Shown here: positions 1 to 22,333 of the stretch, one piece after another
Position numbering within the stretch: the first letter of the stretch is position 1
How the letters are laid out: each line of letters opens with the position of its first letter
Assembly (NCBI RefSeq): GCF_018263855.1
Contig: NZ_CP073318.1
Location: 2,604,001-2,668,000, forward strand
Direction: 5' to 3'
Length of the DNA: 64,000 bases
Source of the DNA: Kutzneria sp. CA-103260
Lineage (GTDB): Bacteria > Actinomycetota > Actinomycetes > Mycobacteriales > Pseudonocardiaceae
Translations under genes and position numbers: made by a program
The notes under the pieces: generated by a model
Seen by the model: the letters and a program-made list of their open reading frames with translations, nothing else
Databases searched by the model: none
Told to the model about the DNA's origin: nothing

Positions 1-1890
1 TCGATCGGCTTTTTCGGGCCGGTCGGCTGGGGCGCGTGGGATGCCACGGTCAAGGGTGTGCTTGTCGAGCCGGGGGAGGGCCTGGTCAAGGCCGGGGAGG
101 TGTATTTCGCGAGCTGGGCGATCGACGCCCTGGCCCGTGTCCTCGACGCCGACCCAGCGCTGCACGTGTGGGTGCCGCCTCGTCGCGTGCCCTACCTCCG
201 GGTCGCGGACGGCGCCGTCGTGCTGCCGGCGCGCCCGCCGCAGCCGGCCGCGCCGGAACAGCTGGCGGTCCTCGGCCTGTGCGACGGTTGCCGTGCGGCG
301 CGGGACATCCAGGCCGAACTCGGCCCCGGAGTGGACGTCACCGCCGTGCTGGACGATCTCGTCCGGCGCCGGTGGGTGACCTGGCGCCTCGACGTGCCGC
401 TGGGGGCCCATCCGGACCGGCGGCTGTGTGCCGTGCTGGAGCGAGTCGGCGACACCGACGCGCGAGAACGCGCTCTGGGCGCACTCGAGGTGCTGGAGCG
501 CGGGCGTGACCGGGTCCGTGCGGCTCGCGACGACGTGCGCGAGCTCACCGCCGCGATGGCCGCACTCGAGGCCGACTTCGAGGCCTTGACCAGCACCGCG
601 GCGCAGCGGACCAAGAGCGGCCGCACCGCGCCCTGCCGAGGGGTGCTCTACGGCGACACGATTCGCTCCGCGACGGTCCGCGTCGGCACCGGGTTGCTCG
701 ACGCGCTGAGCCCGATGGAGCACCTGTTCACCGCCGCTGCCTGGCTGACCTCGTCGCTGGCCGATCGCGTGATGACCCGGGTCCGGGCGGTGTACGAACG
801 GCACACCGCCTCGCTCGACCTGGCCACGTGCTGGTTCGCTTGCATGCCCGTGCTGCACGGCGACGCCGTGGCCGACGCGGCCGAGCTACAGCGGGAGTTC
901 TGGTCGCGGTGGCAGGAGATCCTCCGTCCGGAACCCGGTGCGCGGCGCGTGGAACTCAGCGGCGCCGAGTTGGCCGAGCGGGTGGCTGCCACCTTCGGGT
1001 CCCCGGCCGCCGCGTGGACCGCCGCGCGCCACCTGTGCCCGGACGTGCTCGTGAGCGCGGCCGACCCCGATGCCTTGTCCCGTGGCGACGTCGACCTCGT
1101 GCTCGGCGAGGTCCACCTGGCCGCCAACACCGTCGGTGAGTCGCTGTTCGTCAACCAGCACCCGGCTCCGGACGAGCTGTTCGCGCAGATCGACGAGGAT
1201 CACCCGGGACCTCGCCTCCTGCCCGCGGTGGCGAAGGAGCACCGGGCTCGGCTGTCCACGCGGGTGCGCTACGTCCTGGAACGCCCGAGCGACTACTCGG
1301 TCACGCTCGTCGAGCACGTCGCCGATCCCGACGGCGCACGCCCGGTGCCCAGCGCCGACGTGCTGGTCGAGGACCACGGCGGCCGGTTGGTGACCGTGCT
1401 GCCCGACGGCGCGGTGTTCGACCTCGTCGACGTCTTCGCGCACGTGCTGACCAACTTCGCCCGCGACATGTTCCGGGTGCTGCCCGAGGCCGACCACACG
1501 CCTCGGGTCACCGTCGACCGGCTGGTGGTGGCGCGCGAGACGTGGCGGCTCACGGCGGCGGAGTTGACCTTCGCCGACGAGAGGAACGAGGCTCGGCGGT
1601 TCGTCCGGGCCGCGCAGTGGCGTGCGGCGCTTGGCTTGCCACGCTTTGTCTTCGTGGTCTCGCCGGCCGAGCCCCGGCCGTTCTACGCCGACCTGGACAG
1701 TGCGACCTACGTCGCCATCCTGGCCAAGGCCATCCGCCGCCTGGTCCGCAGCGACCCGACGGCGAGGCTGACGATCAGCGAGATGCTGCCGACGCCCGAG
1801 CAGGCCTGGCTGCGGGACGACCAGGGCCGCCGCTACACGTCCGAGCTCCGGTTCGTCGCGGTGGACACCGCCGCTGACGAAAGCGAGTGA
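1..1890 (+). CDS. LanB-type lantibiotic dehydratase family protein (5' partial)
   Basis: The reading frame is open from base 1 and begins SIGFFGPVGWG, a conserved internal stretch of actinobacterial lantibiotic dehydratases, so the true start lies upstream and the GTG at 58 is internal. About 629 residues are present. The GRTAPCRGVLYGD region matches the family's GRTLVYEDC-type stretch, and the C-terminus (PRPFYADLDS, SEMLP, YTSELR) fits the end of the dehydratase domain. Full-length LanBs use glutamyl-tRNA to glutamylate and dehydrate Ser/Thr in a precursor peptide. Shorter relatives instead add amino acids to carrier peptides. No precursor peptide, LanC or separate elimination-domain gene is visible here, so the substrate is unknown. 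It converges on the MFS gene with a 34-bp gap. Whether it belongs to the NRPS pathway is open. Confidence 0.8.
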   Translation, partial: SIGFFGPVGWGAWDATVKGVLVEPGEGLVKAGEVYFASWAIDALARVLDADPALHVWVPPRRVPYLRVADGAVVLPARPPQPAAPEQLAVLGLCDGCRAARDIQAELGPGVDVTAVLDDLVRRRWVTWRLDVPLGAHPDRRLCAVLERVGDTDARERALGALEVLERGRDRVRAARDDVRELTAAMAALEADFEALTSTAAQRTKSGRTAPCRGVLYGDTIRSATVRVGTGLLDALSPMEHLFTAAAWLTSSLADRVMTRVRAVYERHTASLDLATCWFACMPVLHGDAVADAAELQREFWSRWQEILRPEPGARRVELSGAELAERVAATFGSPAAAWTAARHLCPDVLVSAADPDALSRGDVDLVLGEVHLAANTVGESLFVNQHPAPDELFAQIDEDHPGPRLLPAVAKEHRARLSTRVRYVLERPSDYSVTLVEHVADPDGARPVPSADVLVEDHGGRLVTVLPDGAVFDLVDVFAHVLTNFARDMFRVLPEADHTPRVTVDRLVVARETWRLTAAELTFADERNEARRFVRAAQWRAALGLPRFVFVVSPAEPRPFYADLDSATYVAILAKAIRRLVRSDPTARLTISEMLPTPEQAWLRDDQGRRYTSELRFVAVDTAADESE

Positions 1891-1914
1891 CGAGACCTCT
1901 CACGGGGATCGCGG

Positions 1915-1937
1915 CGGTGCGCGCTCAGCGCGCGCCG
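1915..1937. terminator. Hairpin between convergent dehydratase and MFS genes
   Basis: A 10-bp GC-rich stem (one G-T pair) with a TCA loop; the loop is the stop codon of the leftward MFS gene. There is no T-tract. Its position between two convergent genes suggests a bidirectional terminator, but GC-rich stems are common in this genome. Confidence 0.35.
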
Positions 1938-3172
1938 GCCGCGACCGGCTCCGGAGCCTGGCGGACGCCCCGGCTCACCGTCGCGGTGACCGACAGGGCG
2001 ACCATCCACACGGTCAGCGCCGCGACGGTGGGGCGGGCGCCGAACCAGTCCAGGAACAGGCCGCCCAGCAGGGAACCCAGCGGGATCGCGCCATAGGAGA
2101 TCAGGCTCGACGCGCCCAGCACGCGGCCGCGGATGGCGTCCGGGGTCAGCGCGAGCTGGTAGGCCGAGATGGCGACATTCCACACGGGACCGACGAAGCA
2201 CAGCAGCGCGTACACCGCGCCGATCACGATGGGGTCACCCGACACCGCGGTCAGCGGGACCAGCACCGCCCACACCCAGTTCGCGCCGACCACCACGGAC
2301 CGCAGCGACAGCCGCTTGGTCAGCGCGGGCGCCGCAAGGGAGCCGAGCATGCCGCCGGCGGCGGCGATGCCGAACATCACCCCGATCGCGGACGCGCTGC
2401 TGTCGGCCGACTCCGAGAGCACGATCACCGCGAGCACCAACGCCTGGAACATCAGGTTGCTGCCCGCGACGAGAAGCGTCGCCATGCGTAGAAAAGGCTG
2501 ACGCCACAACCACTCCACGCCCTCGCGGATGTCGCGGAGCACTGCTGACGGCCGCCGCGGCGACGCGGCCCGCGCCGCCTGGAAATCACCCTTGATCAGC
2601 ACGAGGGTCACGATCGACACGACGTAGGACGCCGTGTCGACCAGGAACGGGAGCATCCGCGCCACGCCGAACAGCGCTCCGCCGAGCGGCTGCCCGACCA
2701 TCGCCGCCCCGCGAGTCCGGGCCTCGTTGCGCGACAACGCAAGCGTCAGCTGCGCTGGGTGGACCAGGTTCGGCACCGCCGCCGCGGCGGCGATCCGGTG
2801 GCACACCGTCAGGGTGCCTTCCACGAAGCCGACACAGAGGATCTGCCCGAGGGTCAGGTGTCCCGCCAGCAACGCCACGACCAGGCTGCCCAGCGCGAGC
2901 GTGCGCAGCGCGTCGCACCAGATCATCACGGTTTTGCGGTTCCAGCTGTCGGCGACCGCACCCGCGGGCAGCTGGAACAGCAACTGCGGCAGCAACGCCA
3001 CGAACCCGGTCAGTCCCGCCTGTGCCGCCGAGCCGGTGAGCATGAGCACGAGCAGGGGATACGCGACGTTCGAGCAGTTCGAGCCCAGGTTGGACACCGC
3101 GGTGCCGGACCACAGCAGCAGAAAGTCCCGGTTGCGGCGCAACGGCAGGACCGGACCGGAGGGAGTCGTCAC
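1925..3172 (-). CDS. MFS transporter, EntS-like exporter
   Basis: A 415-aa integral membrane protein with about 12 hydrophobic segments. It starts from a GTG at 3172 (VTTPSGPVLPLRRNRDFLLLW), the first start that places the first membrane helix immediately, as in the family. Family features include FLLLWSGTAVSNLGS in helix 1, GAVADSWNRKTVM in the first cytoplasmic loop and RGRVLGASSLISYGAIPLG in the second half. It resembles EntS/MFS_3 exporters of peptides and siderophores. It is divergent from the first NRPS gene with 189 bp between starts, so product export or self-resistance is the likely role. No clear ribosome site precedes the GTG, and a start slightly upstream is possible. Confidence 0.85.
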   Translation of the reverse strand: MTTPSGPVLPLRRNRDFLLLWSGTAVSNLGSNCSNVAYPLLVLMLTGSAAQAGLTGFVALLPQLLFQLPAGAVADSWNRKTVMIWCDALRTLALGSLVVALLAGHLTLGQILCVGFVEGTLTVCHRIAAAAAVPNLVHPAQLTLALSRNEARTRGAAMVGQPLGGALFGVARMLPFLVDTASYVVSIVTLVLIKGDFQAARAASPRRPSAVLRDIREGVEWLWRQPFLRMATLLVAGSNLMFQALVLAVIVLSESADSSASAIGVMFGIAAAGGMLGSLAAPALTKRLSLRSVVVGANWVWAVLVPLTAVSGDPIVIGAVYALLCFVGPVWNVAISAYQLALTPDAIRGRVLGASSLISYGAIPLGSLLGGLFLDWFGARPTVAALTVWMVALSVTATVSRGVRQAPEPVAAGAR

Positions 3173-3361
3173 CGTCCGATGGTGCGCGAGCCGGGTGACG
3201 CGACCGCAGGGAAGGACGAGCAGTGTCACGCGCACACCTGCTTCCGCCACCGGCACCGCGTTGGCCCTGCTCCGGTCCGGTCCGGGCGGGCAGGCTCGGC
3301 TGGGCGCCCGCCTGCGGCGGCGCGCGTCGGTCCACCCACCGCGACGAAGGACGGGGCGACG
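3173..3361. promoter_or_regulatory. Divergent promoter region between MFS exporter and NRPS
   Basis: A 189-bp gap between divergently transcribed exporter and NRPS genes, which must hold both promoters. No convincing -10/-35 pair or operator was recognised by eye. Confidence 0.5.
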
Positions 3362-10644
<7,283 letters not shown>

Positions 10645-10648
<4 letters not shown>

Positions 10649-11634
10649 CCGCGCTCCTGGGGGTCGAACCGCCCGCCGCGTCGCTCACCCTCGACCACGC
10701 CGACGGCGACGCCCTGCGCGAGGTCGCCAGCGGGCTGCTGACCGTCGCCGGCGGCCGCGTCGACGACCCCGCCTGGCAGGCGGAAGCCGGCCGCCGCAGC
10801 CACGACCTGCCGGTGTCGCTGCGCCGCGCGCTCGCCGGCTTCCGCCGGGACCCCGGCCTGTCGGGCGTGTTCCTGTTGAGCGGACTGCCGGTCGACGAGT
10901 TGTCGTTGCCCGCCACCCCGGCGGTTTCCGGGTCCGTCCAGCGGGTGGCGAGCGTTCCGTCCGCGATGCAGGCGCTCGTCACCCACCTGCTCGGCTACCC
11001 GGTCGCGTTCCGGCCGGAGAAGACCGGTGCGCTGGTGCAGGACGTGGTGCCCGTGCCGGGCAGCGAGGAGTTCCAGGGCAACGAGGGGTCGGTCCTGCTG
11101 GCCCTGCACACCGAGAACGCCTTCCACGACCACCGTCCGGACTACGTCCTGCTGCTCTGCCTGCGCGCCGACCACGACCGGGTGGCGAGCCTGCGCACCG
11201 CATCGGTTCGGCAGGCGCTCGCGGTGCTGGCCGAGGACGTGTGCGAGGCGTTGCGGCGCAACGACTTCATCACCGAACCGCCACCGTCGTTCGCATCCGG
11301 GCCGCGGGCGGTGGAGCCGTTGCGGCACGCCGTGCTGAGCGGCGCGCCCGAGGACCCCGACCTCGTCGTGGACTTCGCGGCGACCACCTCCTGCTCGGCG
11401 CGCGGCACCGAGGCCATGGGGGAGTTGCAGCGCTGCCTGGCCGGGCAGGCGCTGGCCCATCGGCTCGTGCCCGGCGACCTCGCCATTGTCGACAACCGGG
11501 TCACAGTGCACGGCCGGTCCGCCTTCACACCGCGCTACGACGGCCAGGATCGCTGGTTGCAGCGCACCTTCGCGGTCCAGAATCTGCGGCGGTCCCGCGG
11601 GTACCGGCCCGACGACGGCTACGTGCTGGCCTGA
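10645..11634 (+). CDS. AsnO/clavaminate synthase-like Fe(II)/2-oxoglutarate oxygenase
   Basis: A 329-aa non-heme iron oxygenase of the clavaminate synthase-like group, which includes asparagine oxygenase AsnO and the arginine hydroxylase VioC. The metal facial triad is visible as HTE in LLALHTENAFHDH and the distal His in VTVHGRSAF; the Arg that should bind 2-oxoglutarate lies in DRWLQRTF. AsnO makes (2S,3S)-3-hydroxyasparagine from free Asn for the CDA lipopeptide. The start ATG overlaps the NRPS stop and has GGAGG 8 nt upstream, so production is coupled to the NRPS whose last A domain has an Asn pocket. Free Asn is the inferred substrate; other beta-hydroxylations are possible within this group. 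Confidence 0.85.
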
Positions 11635-11648
11635 ACACGACACGATCC

Positions 11649-11682
11649 ACGTCCCGCACGCGGTTCACCGCGTGCGGGACGT
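11649..11682 (+). terminator. Perfect 15-bp hairpin after the AsnO-like gene
   Basis: ACGTCCCGCACGCGG and its exact reverse complement flank a TTCA loop, 14 nt after the oxygenase stop codon. There is no T-run, but actinomycete terminators often lack one. It implies that the next oxygenase gene has its own promoter within the remaining ~110 bp. Confidence 0.65.
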
Positions 11683-11793
11683 CGCCATGCCCGGTTCGCG
11701 CAGGCAACCGACGAACGCGCACAATCCCCGGCACCGGCGCTGCGCACCAGCCCGCCTTCTCTTCTCTGCTCACGCCGCCTACCGCGCACGACG

Positions 11794-12825
11794 ATGACGA
11801 GCATGGGTGCGACGCCATCGACCTCCTTGCCCGCCAGCACATCGCGGGAACTGCCGTTCGTGGTGCGACCGCCGGAGCAGACCCTGGCCACGGCGTACCT
11901 GACCGAGCACCGCGCGGAGCTGCGCGCCCGGCTGCGCGAGCACGGCGCCGTGCTGCTGCGCGGTCTCGCCCTCGACGGCGTCGACGGCTTCGACCAGACG
12001 GTCCGGGCGCTGGCCGGCTCGCCGCTCACCTACACCGAGCGGTCCTCACCGCGCAGCACCATCAAAGGGCACGTCTACACCTCGACGGACTACCCGCCGA
12101 GCGAGGAGATCTTCCTGCACAACGAGAACTCCTACCAGGCGACGTGGCCGATGTCGCTGTTCTTCTACTGCATCCGCGCACCGGAGACCCTCGGGTCGAC
12201 CCCGCTCGCCGACACGCGGACGATCTACGGGCTGATCGACCCCTCGGTGCGCGACGAGTTCGCCCGGCGCGGCTGGATGGTGGCACGCAACTACACCCCG
12301 GGCTTCGGGCTGCCGTGGCAACAGGTGTTCGGCACGACCGACCGCGACGAGGTCAGCGCCTACTGCGCCCGCAACGGCGTCGAGACACAGTGGCTCCCGG
12401 ACGACGCGCTGCGCACCCGCGCCCGCCGCACCGCCGTGCACCGGCATCCCGAGACCGGTGAGGTCTTGTGGTTCAACCACATCACGTTCTTCCACGTCAC
12501 GACGCTCGCCGAGGACGTCTGCGAAGGGCTGCGCACCCTGCTCGGCGAGGAGGGCCTGCCGACCAACTCCTACTACGGCGACGGCGGTCGCATCCCCGAC
12601 GACGTCGTGGCGCACCTGCGGGAGTGCTACCGGACGGCGCGGCGCCGCTTCGACTGGGAGGAGGGCGACGTCCTGATGGTGGACAACATGCTCTCCGCGC
12701 ACGGCCGCGAACCGTTCACCGGGCCGCGCCAGATCGCCGTCGCCATGGCCGAACCGCACGATCCCGGTCTTGAACGAGGCCTAGGCCCTGATCCCGACCT
12801 CGGCTCCGGCGCCGACCCGTCCTGA
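11794..12825 (+). CDS. SyrP/TauD-family aspartate/asparagine beta-hydroxylase-like oxygenase
   Basis: A 343-aa Fe(II)/2-oxoglutarate dioxygenase of the TauD/TfdA superfamily, closest in motifs to SyrP, which hydroxylates carrier-bound aspartate in syringomycin biosynthesis. The metal ligands are HNE in EIFLHNENSYQATWP and the distal His in LSAHGREPF; family stretches include STPLADTR, RNYTPGFGLPWQ and WFNHITFFH. The start is ambiguous between ATG 11794 and ATG 11803; neither has a strong ribosome site. It lies between the AsnO-like gene and the second NRPS, so the pathway has two unrelated hydroxylases. It probably hydroxylates a T-domain-bound residue, perhaps Asn, but the substrate is not readable from sequence. 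Confidence 0.85.
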   Translation: MTSMGATPSTSLPASTSRELPFVVRPPEQTLATAYLTEHRAELRARLREHGAVLLRGLALDGVDGFDQTVRALAGSPLTYTERSSPRSTIKGHVYTSTDYPPSEEIFLHNENSYQATWPMSLFFYCIRAPETLGSTPLADTRTIYGLIDPSVRDEFARRGWMVARNYTPGFGLPWQQVFGTTDRDEVSAYCARNGVETQWLPDDALRTRARRTAVHRHPETGEVLWFNHITFFHVTTLAEDVCEGLRTLLGEEGLPTNSYYGDGGRIPDDVVAHLRECYRTARRRFDWEEGDVLMVDNMLSAHGREPFTGPRQIAVAMAEPHDPGLERGLGPDPDLGSGADPS

Positions 12826-12850
12826 CCCGAACGAGGAGAGGCGCAGCCCA

Positions 12851-19051
<6,201 letters not shown>

Positions 19052-19113
19052 GCGGGACCGGCCCGCACCCCCGGCACCACCACGCCCCGTCCCGCCCCTC
19101 GCACGGAGGAACC

Positions 19114-20406
19114 ATGAAGGCGATCGTCTCCGACCAGCTGCTCCAGGCCCCTGGCGGCGGGCCGTCGGTGTTCGACGAGCTCGAGTCCAACGTGCGGTTC
19201 TACTGCCGCAAGTTCCCCGTCGTCTTCGACCGCGCGCAGGGAGCGGAGCTGTACACCGAGGACGGCCGGATGTTCATCGACTTCTTCTGCGGCGCCGGGA
19301 CCCTGAACTACGGGCACAACAACGCCTTCATCAAGCGGCGGGTGATGGACTACCTCGCGCGCGACGGCGTGCTGCACGGCTTGGACATGCACACCGTCGC
19401 CAAGCGCGAGTTCCTGAGCGCGTTCGCGCGGGTCGTGCTGGATCCGCGCGAGCTCGACTACAAGGTGCAGTTCTGCGGTCCCACCGGGACCGATGCCGTC
19501 GAGGCCGCGCTGAAGCTCGCCCGCAAGGCGACCCGCCGGTCCGGCGTCATCGCGTTCGCCGGCGCGTACCACGGCATGTCCCGCGGCTCACTCGCGGTGA
19601 CCGGCAACAGACGCGCCCGCCGCGCCGGCGGTGTCGCCGGCGGTGACGTCGCGTTCGTGCCCTACGAGGACGGCCCGCTGGGGTCGTTCGACTCGATCGC
19701 GCTCATCGAGCGGATGCTCGCCGACACGTCGTCCGGGTTCGAGCTGCCGGCCGCGGTGATCGTCGAACCGATGCAGCTGGAGGGCGGCGTCTACCCGGCT
19801 TCCGCGCAGTGGCTGCAAGACCTGCGCGCTGTCACCGAGCGGTACGGCGTCCTGCTCATCGTCGACGAGATCCAGGCGGGGTGCGGGCGGGCGGGCACGT
19901 TCTTCTGCTTCGAGCAGGCGGGGATCGTCCCGGACATCGTGACTCTGTCCAAGTCGATCGGTGGCATCGGCCTGCCGCTGTCGCTCACGCTCATGCGCCG
20001 CGAGCTCGACGTGTGGGAACCCGGCGAGCACACCGGCACCTTCCGCGGCAACCAGCTCGCCTTCGTCGCCGCCACCGCGGCCTGCGAACTGTGGCAGGAG
20101 ACCAAGTTCCGCACCGACCTCGCCGTCGCGGCCCGTCGCCTGGACCGGTTCCGCGCCGAACTCGACGCCGTGGACGACGGCGTCACCACCCGCGGACGGG
20201 GACTGGCCCTGGGCATCGACCTCGGCCGAGTCGGCGGTGGACCGCGGGCCGAGCGGGTGCAGCGACGCGCCTTCGACGCCGGCCTGATCGTCGAGCTGTG
20301 CGGGCGCGACGACGAGGTCGTGAAGGTGTTGCCGCCACTGGTGATCGCCATCCCGCGACTGGACCGCGGGCTCGACGCCCTCCATGAAGCCCTCGCATGC
20401 GGCTGA
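19114..20406 (+). CDS. Class III aminotransferase, diaminobutyrate--2-oxoglutarate aminotransferase-like (EctB-like)
   Basis: A 430-aa PLP enzyme; the ATG at 19114 follows a strong GGAGGA site. Features of the EctB/DABA aminotransferase group are FDELESNVRFYCRKFP and CGAGTLNYGHNN near the start, CGPTGTDAVEAALKLARK, the aspartate region LLIVDEIQAGCGRAG and the PLP lysine in TLSKSIGG. It should transfer an amino group to aspartate semialdehyde, giving L-2,4-diaminobutyrate. EctA and EctC are absent, so this is probably a precursor-supply enzyme for the NRPS rather than part of ectoine synthesis, fitting the basic-type pocket of the preceding A domain. It ends 18 bp from the convergent regulator gene. 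Confidence 0.88.
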   Translation: MKAIVSDQLLQAPGGGPSVFDELESNVRFYCRKFPVVFDRAQGAELYTEDGRMFIDFFCGAGTLNYGHNNAFIKRRVMDYLARDGVLHGLDMHTVAKREFLSAFARVVLDPRELDYKVQFCGPTGTDAVEAALKLARKATRRSGVIAFAGAYHGMSRGSLAVTGNRRARRAGGVAGGDVAFVPYEDGPLGSFDSIALIERMLADTSSGFELPAAVIVEPMQLEGGVYPASAQWLQDLRAVTERYGVLLIVDEIQAGCGRAGTFFCFEQAGIVPDIVTLSKSIGGIGLPLSLTLMRRELDVWEPGEHTGTFRGNQLAFVAATAACELWQETKFRTDLAVAARRLDRFRAELDAVDDGVTTRGRGLALGIDLGRVGGGPRAERVQRRAFDAGLIVELCGRDDEVVKVLPPLVIAIPRLDRGLDALHEALACG

Positions 20407-20412
20407 CCCGCC

Positions 20413-20442
20413 CGCGGCCGGATCTCAGATGAGCCGGCCGCG
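20413..20442. terminator. Bidirectional terminator-like hairpin
   Basis: A perfect 9-bp inverted repeat, CGCGGCCGG and CCGGCCGCG, with a 12-nt loop. It spans the junction of the convergent aminotransferase and LuxR genes and overlaps the last codons of the latter. Confidence 0.45.
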
Positions 20443-21009
20443 CACGGCCTGTGCCACCGCGTGCGCGCGGTTACGGGCATGCATGCGCGCCATCAGGTCG
20501 TAGATGATGTTCTTCACAGTGTGCTCCGAGCAGGCGAGCGACTGGGCGATCGCGGCGTTCCCGTACCCGTCCGCGGACAGCGACAGCACGGCGGCTTCCC
20601 GTGCGGTCAGGCGGACGGACGGGACCTCCTGCTCGGGTCGGGATGTCTCGCGCGCCACGCCGAGCGCCCGAACCAGCAGGTCGTAGGGCAGCCAGGTGTC
20701 GCCGTGCCAGGCCGCCCGGACGGCCGCGGCGAGTTGCTCGGGGCCGCGCGGGTTGGACTGCAACAGCACGCGGACACCGGATCGGACAGCCTGTTCCAGG
20801 CACGCCCTGGTGACGGTGTCGGCGACAACCATCACCTTGTGCCCGGCGGTGTCCACAGTGGTCAGTGCTTCGTCCACCGTGCGTCCCGTCGCGATGAACA
20901 CCGAGTCGGGCCCGGGCGCGGGAGCGAGGGCGATGCTGGACTGGCGCAGCCAGGCGGACACCAGGGTGTTCACGCGGGTGCCCGACCCGCTGACGTAGGC
21001 GGCGACCAT
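20425..21009 (-). CDS. LuxR/NarL-family regulator, orphan
   Basis: A 194-aa protein with a degenerate receiver-like N-terminal domain and a C-terminal LuxR-type helix-turn-helix (about residues 130-190: VRLTAREAAVLSLSADG, HTVKNIIYDL). No convincing phospho-acceptor Asp or partner histidine kinase is visible, so it is likely a phosphorylation-independent pathway regulator. Its start lies one base after the stop of the upstream regulator (TGA-C-ATG), so the two are translationally coupled. The shared C-terminal pattern NRAHAVA suggests the pair arose by duplication. Confidence 0.8.
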   Translation of the reverse strand: MVAAYVSGSGTRVNTLVSAWLRQSSIALAPAPGPDSVFIATGRTVDEALTTVDTAGHKVMVVADTVTRACLEQAVRSGVRVLLQSNPRGPEQLAAAVRAAWHGDTWLPYDLLVRALGVARETSRPEQEVPSVRLTAREAAVLSLSADGYGNAAIAQSLACSEHTVKNIIYDLMARMHARNRAHAVAQAVRGRLI

Positions 21010-21010
21010 G

Positions 21011-21790
21011 TCACAGCAACCCGGTGCGCAGTGCGTAGGCCACGGCGTGGGCGCGGTTGCGCAACCGGAACCGGTGGGTGATGTCGTGTATCACGCTCGT
21101 CACAGTGCGGGTCGAGTACGACAGGGTCCGCGCGATCTCGTTGGTCTCGTGGCCGTCGGCGACGAGACCAAGGACCGCCCGCTCGCGCTCGCTGAGGTGG
21201 CCGTGCGCGTTGGGGTGCCCGGCGGTGCCCTTGTGCAACGCCGTGGCCAGCATGTCCGGCGACACCATGCAGTCACCGCTCGCCGCTGTGAGGACCGCCC
21301 GGGTCAGCCGGTCGGGGCTGGCTTCACCGCGGCGCAGCAGACCGCGCACCCCGGCGGCGATGGCGTGCAGCACCTCGGACGGCCCGAGGTTGGTCGCCAC
21401 GATCACCACTTCGGGACGGCTCGGCGTCGACCGCGCCGTGCGCACCAGGTCGAGCACCGCGTCGTCCAGGTCGTCGACGATCACGACACTGACGCCGGCC
21501 TGCTCCCCGGACCCGACGAGTTCGACGTCCGGGCAAGCTCGGAGCGTGCTCGTGGCCCCTGCCTCGAGCACCGGGTCCAGCGCGAGGACGCTCACCGTGA
21601 CCGGCTCACCCATGGGAACCTCCTTCTCGGACCACCGACTGGCCGGCACCCGCTGGATCTGAGCCTCGATCTCCTGGACGGCCTGGGTCAGCCTCAGCTG
21701 GCCGGTGCCGCCGGCTACCTTCCGGTCGGTCGAGTGGAGCGCTTCACCGACGGGTGCGGCGGTGCTGACGCTGATCAGGCCGCGTTTCAT
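21011..21790 (-). CDS. LuxR/NarL-family regulator, paralogue of the downstream gene
   Basis: A 259-aa protein from ATG 21790 (GGGGAG upstream), or 200 aa from ATG 21613 (AGGAGG upstream). The receiver-like fold begins right after the second ATG (VTVSVLALDPVLEAG), so the shorter form matches the family. The extra 59 N-terminal residues would be unusual. A VVIVDD stretch and a C-terminal HTH (HLSERERAVLGLVADG, TRTVTSVIHDI) are visible. It is first gene of a two-gene leftward operon at the edge of the NRPS locus and probably controls it. Confidence 0.8.
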   Translation of the reverse strand: MKRGLISVSTAAPVGEALHSTDRKVAGGTGQLRLTQAVQEIEAQIQRVPASRWSEKEVPMGEPVTVSVLALDPVLEAGATSTLRACPDVELVGSGEQAGVSVVIVDDLDDAVLDLVRTARSTPSRPEVVIVATNLGPSEVLHAIAAGVRGLLRRGEASPDRLTRAVLTAASGDCMVSPDMLATALHKGTAGHPNAHGHLSERERAVLGLVADGHETNEIARTLSYSTRTVTSVIHDITHRFRLRNRAHAVAYALRTGLL

Positions 21791-21852
21791 ACTCTCCCCT
21801 TTCGCCAGGTCGATCCCCGTTGAGCAGGCTCGATCACGCTACGTGCCGATGG

Positions 21853-21879
21853 TTTGGTGATCCTTTGGTGCTGCTTTGG
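21853..21879. promoter_or_regulatory. Three TTTGG direct repeats at exact 11-bp spacing upstream of the LuxR operon
   Basis: TTTGG occurs at 21853, 21864 and 21875, exactly one helical turn apart, 63-89 bp upstream of ATG 21790. Direct repeats at 11-bp spacing are typical of SARP-type or multimeric activator sites. No SARP gene is in the window; the bound protein is unknown. Confidence 0.45.
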
Positions 21880-22333
21880 ACGCCTGGCCGGGGGCTGGGA
21901 CCGGCAGGATTTGGCGCCGGCCGGCACAGAGGTTGAAAGGCAAGGGTCCCTACGATGGTTCGGCATCGAGGGTGACTCCTGTCCACGCGACGAAGCCGTC
22001 GGTGAGGTCCGCCTTGCGTAGGTGCACGCTGACGCCGGTCGAAGCCGTCTTCGCCACGTCCGAGGGTGCGCTGAGCGCCGGCATCCTGGGCGGACAGGTG
22101 TCCAGGACGGCCGCAAGCGATCGTGTGGATGGCGGAGCATTCGTCGTTGAGACTGGTGTCGCTGACCGTGTACCTCAGCCGCAGCGCCTCTACGAGACAG
22201 GGCTGGCGTCACTGCGCGGGCTCGACACACCACATTTGGCCTCGGGCGGCTGTTCGACCGGACGAATGTTGATCGGACTGTTACGGCGCTGATCAGTTCA
22301 CAGAAAGGCCCGAAGGGCTCGGATAGTCGGTCG
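21880..22333. other. Intergenic, no confident gene
   Basis: About 450 bp between the LuxR promoter and the recombinase tail. Short open frames exist on both strands, but none has a recognisable domain or a convincing start. It probably marks the edge between the biosynthetic locus and the defence island. Confidence 0.5.

Noticed and set aside
36..626. Short frames overlapping the dehydratase gene on both strands
   Set aside because: Arg/Ala/Gly-rich shadows of the real frame with no family features.
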